DNA of 64,000 nt, from assembly GCA_014526335.1 (NCBI GenBank), contig JACTAT010000006.1:3107202-3171201 (forward strand). Direction: 5' to 3'. The stretch comes from Chrysaora quinquecirrha (lineage: Eukaryota > Cnidaria > Scyphozoa > Semaeostomeae > Pelagiidae). Shown here one piece after another: positions 1 to 12,000 of the stretch. Both the position numbers and the translations under genes were made by a program. Each line of letters starts with the position of its first letter. Position 1 is the first letter of the stretch. Under the pieces are notes generated by a model. That model had not been told where the DNA came from, did no database searches, and saw only the letters and a list, made by a program, of their open reading frames with translations.

Positions 1-556
1 CACGTTGGACAACAATGTTGGCGCAATTTGCGCCCGCCTTAAGGCTGGACTGATAAGGGTTTCATCAAGAGCATTCTTGACACACTGGCCGTCAATCGTG
101 GACTTTTGAATGCTGTAAAGAAGAGAAAGTTACCATACTTCGGACACGACTGTCGACAGCCCAATTAACAATTAACCAAGCTGGTGCTATACAACAAACT
201 ACCAGAAAGAAGGCGTAGAGGACGTCGAAGTACTCAATATTTCGAGAATTAAATGAATGGATCATCGGCGTCCTAGTAAGGATCAACTCGTCCCGTTTGA
301 ATAGGAGGATAGCGTACTTATGTACTTCGTTGTTAACGTACTTCGTTGGGTACATGTTTCATTTGGACTTGGTCCCGTATAAACGAGGTCTAAATTTCGT
401 GCTCTATGTACACTAATTGTCGTCGCACCTTATTTTGTTACGTGACATCAGGCCTACTTGCCCTTGAAAGAGATAATCATATGTGTCCCTTATTTAAGTA
501 TGACAGCATCCTTTTAATTTTTAATTAAAAAGTAACACAGCTTTTCAAACACTTAC

Positions 557-3060
557 TCTGAGCAGCTTTTTCAGCAAAAACTAAAATAAAAAAAAAAAAA
601 AATGAAATATTAGACAGATCGGTAATTCTTATAAGCTACATTTTTTCATTCTTTTAATGTTGGTCTTACAATAGCTGTAATGTAGAATATAGATGATACC
701 AACATTGCAAGAGATATCCTTCAATTATCTCGAGGACATTATTCATCATAAAATAATAATGTTTAAAAATATGCAAATATAAATTCTTCACAATAGCGTT
801 GTGTGGTAGATAATCACTACTTGTGATGGGTTACTATGCTTGATGTGATGAATACGAAATCATAGCGAAACTCTATAGATCAAGCAAGAAAAAACCACAA
901 AATCCACCACAGTACACAAAAATACCACCACATCAGGCATATTTACAGTGGAAACACCACTTGAATGCACTTAGACGCTTTTTCGTCTGGCACTCCTCGG
1001 AGTATAAAAGGCTGTGACAGGCCAAAATAGTTAACCCAAATGTGGCTAGAGACACATCAGTCATAAGCATGAAACTAGGCAGGCATCGTGTCACAGGGTA
1101 CAGCGGGACGATCGACAGAATTGGTTATGAGAGTCAAAGTGAGAACACGAATGCTGGCTGTTTACACAGAATCATCTTCATAGTAATGATACGAACAGGT
1201 TCCAAAACCTCTGTGATCTTGCTACACCAATTTTTCGGAATAGATCCTTTTCCTGTACAATCTTAGTGATCCAATTAATGTTGTCCTATGGCAGAATCAT
1301 GCTAAAGGGCGGATTGTTGATTGGAATTATGGGATGGTTGCCGAAAACTGTGTTGACGAATGTTAGTTCAAAAATGCCTTTCAATCCTATCTCCTTATCT
1401 CTGGGAAGTGCGACCTAGATGCAAAGAGCTTGAGTTACGCTGAAATACGACATATTAAAATCTAAATCCTTGCTACAAGCCATGATCTGTACAGTAAGCA
1501 TTGCAGTGGACTTTCACAGTTTTTGCTACGGGTGGGGGGTCCTTGATCAGCTTATGAAAAATCTGTTTATCTTACTGATAAACGTTTAGCACAATATCAT
1601 ACATGTTGCCATAACTTAGCATTGATATCCTATCCTAAGAGTTGGCCAGCTGTCCTAAGGGTTGGTTGTTGTTTGGATGTTCAGGGTGGTTGATCTCTCA
1701 GCTGAAAATGTAGCTGATGGATATTTGCTGGAACGTATTGATTTATTCATCTCCCAATCCCTGGAAAGTGCACCCTGTGCAACTGGCATAACGGGACTTT
1801 CCGGGTTCGACGGCATTCCATCCTTCGGATTCATGCAACAGCTTTCCATGCGCTGAAAATTAGAATCGGTCAAATATCATAGTCTTTCTCACATCGTTAA
1901 GCACGTATAGAGATTTACGTTTCTCTGTTTCAAAAGCGATATTTTAATCAACTTACTCCTAGCCTTTTCTGCAGTTTCATGTGCAGCTGAAAGAAAAAAG
2001 GAAATAAATTAAACATGTCAGTGATTTTTATAGATAGAGTTCTGACAGTTATTCTTCTTAGGGAAATTTATCATCAGAATTAAAACGTAAAACGTCTTAG
2101 GGTTAGCATACCTAACTTCAAGGTACAGTGATAACCACTTTGGGCAGGGATAAAATGGTTTGTGCAGTAATAAAAATGTCTAATGCAAGAACACTCGCAT
2201 GAATTTCAAGATCAATAAGCATATTAGCATCACGAAAATTAAAATTTTACATTTTATAGTCGCGTTGTATTGATGCAAATTGTCGATAAGATTATCAGTC
2301 ATATCTAAATTCCACTGCAAGATTTGTTTCGTACGTGTTTCATTTCAGCCCTTGTTACCTTGCATGTAGAAGTAATCATTTTGGAAAGCTGGTGCATGCG
2401 CGTTTCTTTTAATTTTAGCCCGCCATGTGGCCTCGAGTGTTTATACGGGGGAAGCTTCCATCCCGCCTAGCGCGAGATCTCGCTAACCAGGCTGGCAGTC
2501 AATTTTCCTTTTGATTTCTTAAGACAACCGTGAGATTATGCTTAAGCACTTTAGCTTGAAACTGCGACAAGACATGATCAAAAATTGTCTCAGCGACCTT
2601 CGTAAAAACAAAACGTCGCACGTATAGCCAGAGATAGATTTTCGAACATGTTCTGCGAACTGAAGAAGCACGTTCGCAGAACGTTGATTTGGTTGGAAAT
2701 TTCGCGTCATGTGTTGGCTTGTCACCAGTAATGTCTCGGCGTGAAGCCGATTTGTTTGAATTGGCAACGCAGCACATTGCATTTTCTTCGAAATTTTCTA
2801 GCAGCCATTCGTCTTACAGTGCAAGCTGACTGTCTCAGAACTTCTGACGAAGCAATTTTGTCACAGCATATAGCCACCTCCAGGATTTCTCAGAACAGGA
2901 CATTTTCAGGTATGTCGCGTCGCCAGAAGAGGTGAAAAGTCGGACGTGTAGCCGCGTCTTCAGTGAGCAAGCCCGTTCACTCAGCTCAAAAAACAGCCCA
3001 GTTTCTATAACGATAATTTAAATCACTTACCCTCAGCACTTTCTGCAGCATCTCTTGCAG
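557..3060 (-). CDS. Three phase-1 microexons, Ala/Glu-rich tail
   Basis: Exons 3031-3060, 1957-1986 (30 nt each) and 557-580 (24 nt) each start after an AG acceptor, end before GTAAGT-type donors and are symmetric 1-1. They encode ARDAAESAE, AHETAEKAR and FAEKAAQ. Because each exon can be skipped without changing frame, the tail length may vary by alternative splicing. They are too short to prove by sequence alone. Support comes from the matching reading frame, the strong splice sites and their similarity to one another. Confidence 0.55.
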
Positions 3061-6000
3061 CTAGAATTTTCAAATTAAAAAAAAATTAAAGCAAGTCGCT
3101 AATTTTTATTCAAAGTACCGTTAAAAAGGGCACATGACCATCAGAGCACGCGTGATCTCCAACCCCAACAATCTGCAAGGGATCGTAAGTGCAGATCCCA
3201 TACAGATAACTTAAATATAAGGTATGTGAAATTCTAAAAATACGACTGTCCTTTCAAGGACCATGTTTTAAGACTGGAGGAGTTACTTAGGAGTATTCAA
3301 TTCTTTCTTGAATTTTTCAAGTGTCACGGTTGGTCAATAGGTGAAGAGTCCCATGGTTTAGAAACATGTTGACAGGGAAGCCAAACCTAGTGGAAACATG
3401 TATTCCACACTGCAAAGGCATCATTATATGGCTGCTGCAACATTGGCAATTGTCTTTTTCGATTCAATCCCAAAGAAATTTGGGTCCCATAATGGGGTTA
3501 CGATAATTCAGTAATTTCATTGGCTAATTCTTGCGAGAAACAGCGGAAGCATCTCTGGACATACTTAAAAGCTTTTCTGGTTTGACACTCCTCAGTGTTT
3601 AGACGTTAGAAACAAATCCTTTGGAATCTGTCCACAGAAAAACCAAAAGGGCCTGTTCTGTATAGATATAAAGAGTTCGTTTTCTCACTTGGACCCTTCA
3701 ATTAATTCTTTCGATCTTCCCGCTGTATCCCTCAAGCTGGTTTATGTTTAAAACAAAATGCCAATCTGGCTTCATTTTCTGATAGATGAATTTCGATCCA
3801 CAACTGGATATAAATTCCCCTTAGTCAATTGCTTCAGTCTGTTCCTGACGCTCATACTTTTAGAAGTGTTAGACGAAAAAAGCTTTAAAGTATATCTCAA
3901 AATGTTTCCGTTGTTTCTCGCAAAGTTGAACTTTTGTACCACTCAAAAATTCTTCTTGATTAACTACAGTAATTTGCCAGAAGCGCAGCAGCAAGAGACT
4001 GCAAACACAATGTAACATACGAAACGAAATGATAAATGTAGCGCAAACTACCTTGACAAAGGTTATCTGTAATCATTTTCAGAAAAGAGGGGTTTTTGTC
4101 TTTATCCATAGATCCAAAATAAAACATATCCCATTTCCAGCCTCTAGCCACATCTATACCGGCATCACCGACTCCAATCGGAAAAAGAATGCCATCTTTG
4201 TTTACTTCCTTGACAGCTGCATCAGCGTCCTCTCGATCTGAAGGTTCTCCAGCCGTTATAAGGATAACTAATTTGCCTGGATGATCAACCCTATGTGTCA
4301 CTGCATCATCAAGCCTCTCCTTAGCCTTTCTGATAGCCACACCCGTCAAAGATTGTGTGTATTTTCTCAATGCCATGCTGTCGACGGCTGCAATATAATC
4401 TGCTTCATTTGTGTATGTATCGAAATCGAAAATCATCTAGAAATTACAAAAAGAACAGAGTCAAGATAACATAGTATACTGAACGTGCTGTGGCGTCGTG
4501 GTGTAATCAAGCTGACTCATGGTGCCCGGGCTCATTGTGGTCAGGATTCGAGCCCAGCCACGGTAGCGTCACAGCTAGGGTCAAGGTTTTGATTAGTTAA
4601 CCCACTACTGAGATCCTAGCGACTGGTGCTAAAACCCCATTTCACCTTCACCTTCACTCTACGGGGCAATTTGATTCCCGTTGAAACGAAAGGATTTCGG
4701 AGGGATTTCTGCAAAAAAAGAAACCCCGGCAGAGGGTGCACGAGATTCCAAGTAGAGAATAGATCTTTTAAAAGAGGTCTGGGTCGGCGCAAAATTTTTC
4801 TGGAAGATGACAGACATATTGAGCATGGGAATTCTCTCCTCGTGCAACGACAGTGATTATGGTCGTTTCAGAGAGGCAGTGCAGCAAATTTCATAAAATC
4901 ATGGAGGAAAAAGAGAGAAAAGGAATCGTCGGCAATAAATATTGATAATATTAGAAACTCGAGAAAAAGGATGCAAGTATCTCAAAAAAGGAAAGCACTT
5001 CATTAAATGCCTCCTTGAGCAGAAAAGCTGGGCCTTGAAACCTTATTTTTAGTTTTACTCCAATTAAACGTTAATCTGAAGCCACTTTGTTGCAATTTTT
5101 TGCACTTGTTCTCCTGAAGCATCTTGTATACAGCTCGTTGCGCACGGAGAGGTTTCCCTTACTCAGAATCACCACCATCTTCCGGAAAAATGTCACGCCG
5201 ACCCATGCCTCCTTAAATAGGTCTATCAAGATACTCTGAAAAACAGTAGATAGCATATTCAAATGTAAGTACCTCAGGTTCTGCACCTCCAAATAGCATT
5301 AATGCAAGTCTCACATTTTCAGGAGCCGCGTAATCGTATTTTTTAATTATTCCTTTGATCGTATGTTTAGCAACGTCAAAATATTCTGGAGACATGTTTG
5401 TTGATGAGTCCACTAGCAATACCACATCGGATCGACCTTTACATTTTACCTCGTCAGGCTCAGCTACAAAAAGTGATTAGGTAAAGATTTAAAGAAAATA
5501 TAAGAGCTTAAAAACATACCTAAAATTACACGAAAAAAATATAGTAAGCAGTAATTTTTAGCATTTCGGCACAAACTATAATCCGCTTCAGGACTGATAT
5601 AGAAAATACGGTAAAATTAGTCCTAGAGATATTTGGGGGAGTTTGTTTTCTTTCTTTCTTTAAGTTGTTTAAAATATAGCTTTAATCTAACAAAGTTAAG
5701 CTAACTCATACCATTCAAGTCCACGAGACAGGCGGTGGACCTTGAGAAGACAGTAGACGCTTCAGGACTGATATAACGTAGTGTAAAATACGCCCTACAG
5801 ATATGTGGCGGAGTCCATAAGAGAGGCGAGATGGATCAGGAGAAGACCATAAACGCTACAGGACTGGTATCAATAAAGGGTAACACGTTCTATAGATATA
5901 TGTGGTGAAGTGCATGACAGAGGCGATGGACCTGGAGAGATGGCGGAAACGGGTGAAAAAGTCCCTCACGGCCGTAAGAGTGACCTGACCTAAACTAACA

Positions 6001-9000
6001 TACTAGAAAAACTATCAACAAACCACAATTGTTTAATAGATCCCCCGCCTTTGATCAATGTTGGAGGCACTGACAAAATCAATTTCGCCAACATTGAGTC
6101 GCCGGGAGGGGGTATGCGTCTGTAAAGCGAGAATTTTGGACAAATTCGAAGTGTCCCAGCATTTTTGGCGAGGATTGTAGTCTGGGGGGTAAGCTACTTT
6201 TTGTCCCACTTGTTATGTGAATCTACCGCTTCTTATTTACCTTGTTCGTGATCATTCTCTGGTCCTTGAGCACGACCTTGAAGAGAAAAATATTTCTTTT
6301 TGCTGAACTGATATAAAGCATCATCATGAAATGAAATCTAAATAATCTCCAAAATCTTTGTGATCTGCATAAAAATTCTACAGTTTCAAGAACTCCTACA
6401 AGAACTTCTTAAAATCATTGTTCAAGTCTTCCTCCAGCCAGCACTTTCATAGTTATTTCTATCTTAGGGTCACTTTATATGACCGCTTTTAGTTCGTGTC
6501 GAATTCGATTCAAGCAAGATTTGAATTAAGTTCGACTTAAATCCACCCATACAAAGTTGCAATTTTACCAAGTGCTGCACTTCGAAAAAAGTGCAGCAGA
6601 CAATAATAATATAGGAAAAAATAGAATTAGAAAAGAAAAATAAAAAATACTTATAGAAATAGAAATAAAAAAAATAGTAAAAATGCAAAAAAAATACCGT
6701 ATAAAATAAAATAAAATAAAAACATGAAATCGAAAATAAAATTGGTATAAAAATCATATGAATTGAGGGGAAAAAAATAAAATAAAATAAAAAACTAATG
6801 CCGAAATTTAGAGCAAAAAGTTAAATTTATGTTACCGGTAGCTATTCGCTCTATGTCGTTTGGTGATAACAAACTATACCAAATGACCAAATTCTTCATC
6901 TCAAAAGAAGCATACTGATCACGCTTGCTATTAGGTCTTCCAATAGTTACACTTGTCTGTGCATCATTTGGGAATGTTCCTATGGTCTTAGCTCCCTTCT
7001 TCACAAACTGTCCATCCTGATAATAATAAAGGCCAGTGTTCACACCAACACCTGCATGAAAAACAATGAAGTTAAAATCGAACAACTACCTTTTCTACTG
7101 AAGTAGCTATAATCACCTCGGGTAATGTTTGTGCAGTGCAGTGGAGGGTGTGCAGCATAGTGGATGATATTTAGTACAGTGGAGGGATATCATCAGTACA
7201 GTGGGGGGATATCATCAGTACGATGGAGGAATTTCAGTAAGGTGGAGGGATATCATCATTACAATGGAGGGATATTGTCAGTACAGTGGAGTGATATCAT
7301 CAGTATATGGGGAAGGATTTTCCTGTACTGATGATATTCCTCCATTGTGCTGAATATTCTTCACTGCACTGATGATATCCCTCCACTGTACTGATGATAT
7401 CCCTCTACCGCACTGAAATTCCTCCACCGTACTGATAATATCAGCCTTTCAATAAGGGTTGCCTCAGCACTCAAGTCGAACAGTCAGTTGTGATGGATCA
7501 GTTCCAAAAATTTGCCGATCAGCAGTTGGCAACGGGTTCTGACTGTACCGAATGCCAACTTAAGCCTGTCTCAGCGCATGAAGTTATCAACAGTAGGATC
7601 ATCACCTTAATTATCAAAAACATAATCCAGGATTTTGCAGTTATTTCGTTCACTGAAGCCGCGACTACACGTGCAACTTTTTGTTTAATTTGGCGATAGA
7701 AGATGTTAAAAAATTATCGCTGCGTCCAATTGTTCGAACAAAAAGTTCTGCGACCTGAGGAAACACAGTTGCAGAACATTGATTTGGTTGAACCTTTGGT
7801 GACATGTTTTGACTTATCGTGAACAAAATCGCAGCGTGTGGCCGGTTTTTTCGCACTGGCGAAGCAACACATTAGCATTTTTCATGCGTTTGTTCGCGCG
7901 TTTTTCAGAAACTTTTTTAGGACCAATTCTTATTTCCGCGCAAGTTGATTACCGCACCACTTTGTCACAGCATTTCTATCGCAGCATGTAGCCCGTAGCT
8001 TAAAGCGGGTAGCTTAAAGCTCTTTCAATGCCTAAATAGGAAGCTTAATAAAAAAAGAGGATTTATTTCAAATTTCCTCTTGAAAGAGGGGGCTGAGAAA
8101 AGGGTGGGGGGCTTTAATAGTGATTATGGTAAGGAATCTTTGAGTAAGGTTTTGCCCCTGTATTAGAGAATCAAGTAATCGTTTTCTCTCCATAAAAGGT
8201 GAAGAATTAGGTAAAGGAAGGAATTACTTTCGATGCAGCTTTTCTGTCTTACTTTTGCAAGGCCATAACAACATGTAACATTTTTAGTGGTGACGGTTGT
8301 TAAATCGCATTTTCCTTGGGGAAAAACAAAAGAATTACAGGTCCCACGGTGTGACAAAGGCCCTGGAGAAACGGTCAAACATTGTTGGTCCAACATTTAA
8401 AATTTCCTCACAACAAATGTTTGACCGTTTGGCCACGTCCAAAACATTGCTGTCCAACAACGATGTCATTGCTAATACACAAGCACGAACACCTTGTTGC
8501 TAAGAAATGTTTCTAGTTGTTGAAACGTTGAAAGTTGTTGCATTTGTTCAAAAACAAAAGAAAGGTTTGACAAGCATTGTTGGAAAGGCGACCAAACGAT
8601 CAAACATTGCTTGACAAGCAAAAATAAGCAAAATTTGTGGCGTGATGTTTTGAAAAGTTCAAAAACATTTTTTGCTTGACGCACACAAAAAATGTTGGAC
8701 GAGCTTGACGCGGCCAAACGGTCAAACATTTTGCTTGACAAGCGAATCTAAAATGTTGGACAAACAATGTTGATCGTTTGGCCAGGGCCTAATCTTTCGT
8801 TAAAAAGATAGAATATTCAAAATCAATGAGCTCTACCGCCTTTGAATGTAAACGTAGCTGTGAACCATGTATCTGGTACTTTTGGAATAGGAACAACGTA
8901 GTCAGCTGTTGATGTCTGAAGTTGCAATTTGAATCCAGTGTTCGAATCGTCTTTTTGATAGAGAAATGCAAAACCCCGTGAGTCTTTTCTCTGTCCGCCA

Positions 9001-12000
9001 GTTGAAATGATATACTGATGCGTGTAGCCTTCTTGTAGGTTCCTGTCAATCATTTCCTGTGTTATCTTTATGTCGAACATAACAGTAAGACCTTGCCTAC
9101 ATTGGTCTGGGTCAGATATACATTCACCTGAGGAAAAAATCGTTCAAGACTTGAGGAAAAATCACTGAACTATTAATAAAAAGACTTTTTATTTATAGTT
9201 CAATGGGAAAAATCTATTGAATTGAATTGAATTGTTTGGCGCTCAAAATATAACACTAAAGCGAACAACAACAACAGCAACAACTGAGTGAAGGGAAGTT
9301 TCGAGTTAAACAAGAATACTTTAGGTTAAAATGGCCTCTTGCACAGTGAAGGTGGATAGTTAAGCAACGCGATGCAAAACGAGAAAGAGGTTGAAAACAT
9401 GAAGGGCTGTAAACACTGTGAGTGGCTTTTATTTGAATAACTTAACTCACCCCGATATTCTCCTAAATCAACGGCAGCTCTAGCGTGTGTTAAATCAAGA
9501 ACTGTGCCATGGCTTTCAGTTTTCGTAATCTGAGCCTCCTACAAAGTAAAAGGGAATGGAGATATAAAAACATTCTTAACAAGGTTTCTTCCGACGCCAG
9601 GCTTCACAGTTTCAGAAAGAATGAGTCAGTATAAAAGAGAATGTGGTCTTTATTTAACACCGCTGGCATTCACGTCATATCAACTCCTTAGCCTGAGACT
9701 TAGCTATTAGCTATTAGGTGTATTAGAGAAGGGGGTTGACTATAAACTGGGCATATTCTGCATTTTGCTTGTCTAGAAGGATGGCTACAGGTATATCTAG
9801 AAAATAAAATATATAAAAAAATTTTAACCTTAAATCGCAAGAAATTTATTAGCAGTTATTAGCAGATAGAAGACTAAGTGTGGATTGTCAAACACATTAT
9901 CGCCAAATTTGGCATTTCATTCCGTACACTTACTTTTGCATTTTTCTATAGCTTGAATTATAGGGAGCTTAATAGAAAAAGGGAATCTGAAATGTACGCC
10001 TGAAAAAGGGGGGCTTAAAAGAGAGAGAAGGCCTAAAAGAGAGGGGGGCTAAACATAGCTTCTAAGGTTCAAGAATGATGTCATCAGCTATTAGAATCAA
10101 GACATTTAACATGATATATGCACAGAAATAACTAAACCCACCCAATTTAGCCTTCCTTTTCTATGTTGGTTGGAATCTAATGTGTTTCTCCATTGGTCGA
10201 TTGACCCGAATGGCCAGCAGTAATAAGCTCCAGTGTATTTATCAGGACAAACATCTATGAGAGACAATAATACTCAAAATAAATAGGAGGCGATAAAAAG
10301 TTTGGTGGAATTAAAGACCTTCGAACCTATGCTCTCACCACAGTATATCTACTAGAGGATTCATATTCAAATCATAATTAGTCTTTGAGTTGTACAAAAC
10401 TTCAAAATTGCGATAAACAGCAGAAACATTTTCGGGCATACTTAAAAGCATTTTTCGTCTGACACTCCTCAGAGTATGAACGTCAGAAACAGATTGAAAC
10501 AATAGACTAAGGCGGAATTGATACCCAGATTCGGCTCGAAATGCACCAATCAGAAAGAAAAGCTGAATTGGCATTGTGTTTTAAACACCAATCATCTTTA
10601 GGCGGGAAGAACAATGAAAATTAGGATTATGTATTGAACATCATCTAAAACAAGCAGGCTGCGAAAAAGCTAAATTTTATAATAGAAAGGGAGCCAATTT
10701 CTTTCAAGAAACGTTATAAAATAACCGATTACATTTATTACATACATTTATCACATATGTAATAAACGGGGGTCCTAATAAGGTCCGGGGGTGGGGAAAA
10801 TTTAATAAACGTTGTTAACTCCTTTGACCAGTGAAATTTTCTCCTCCAAAATAAATAAACGGGGGCTTCTAATAAGGTCCGGCGGGTCGGGGGAAAAGGC
10901 TCAAAATTAATAAACGGGGGGGTACGTTTATTCGGCATCTAAGAGTATGATGAAAATAATTAAAGCACTTACTTGACACAATTAAATTAGCTATTCGTAT
11001 ATCTAAGAGGGAAAAACAAAATTAGTAAAGCTGGGCGCAAACCGTGCCAGCATGTTGGCCAACATCGCCGCCAACAATTGTTGGCCAACATGTTGGCACG
11101 GTTTGCTATGGTGGACGATGACCTAATAAACAACTTATTGTTGACGAAAAAATGTTGGCCAACATTTTTTAATATGTTTAAAAATGTTGGCCAACATTTT
11201 CATCGATTTGATCAAAATTGATGTGTTGGCACGGTTTACTACAGTATGTCTCGCCAACATGTTGGCAGAATATGATGAATTTCGGTTGTTATTTCGGAGT
11301 CCTTGGAATGAGAAATAGATTTAAGCTGGCGTTTTTAGTTGGACCACGAGTTTTTTTTTTTCGTCGTCAACCAAAAGAGCGAGCAGTAAACAAAAAGCTG
11401 CCTTCCTTTGGCTATGTTTGCAAAAGATCATTTGTAGATTACATCAAGATCCCAAACATCCCAGATGTTGTGATAGTATGGCAAACCGTACCAAAATGTT
11501 GGTCTTTTTTCAGTCAATATGCTGGCACGGTTTGCGGAGGCCTTAAGGAACAAAGAGAGATAAAAAAACAGTTCCGCAATTTTCTAAAGAACATAGTGCC
11601 AAAACCATGACTACCAGAAAATTTAAGAAACGTTGTCTTTCTTGAATTTTGAATGTTGAAGTCATAAAAACGTTAATACTCGGAGTCTGTTTCATCTTAT
11701 CCTTTTGCTGAGATAGTGTCTTCGGCAGATTATTCAATGACTATACCAACTTTTTAAAAATAAGAAACGTTGGCCCATACGCGTTTTTTTATAAGAAACC
11801 TGGCTCGAGGCCTAGTTCTAAAAGTTTCTTAATTTTTGGCCCAATTTTAGTTCTAAAAGTTTCTTAACAGTTTCTTAATGAAATGGAAATAAATTGCAGT
11901 AAAAACGACAAAAAACCTTTTGTGGGATACAGTATTGCTGAGAGGTGCAAGAAATTGCACGGAATTAGCCATACTGAAGCGAGAAATTGCACGGGAATGC

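Noticed and set aside
1042..1266. 74-aa plus-strand frame near the left edge
   Set aside because: No domain cues, and it lies within what should be intron DNA of the VWA-LamG gene.
7130..7445. Possible CRISPR-like array because of regular short repeats
   Set aside because: Units are contiguous without unique spacers and turn palindromic. The host DNA is a eukaryotic intron.
11218..11610. 130-aa plus-strand open reading frame
   Set aside because: Covers the GGGCGCAAACCG MITE; the related copy at 32.6 kb does not keep the frame.
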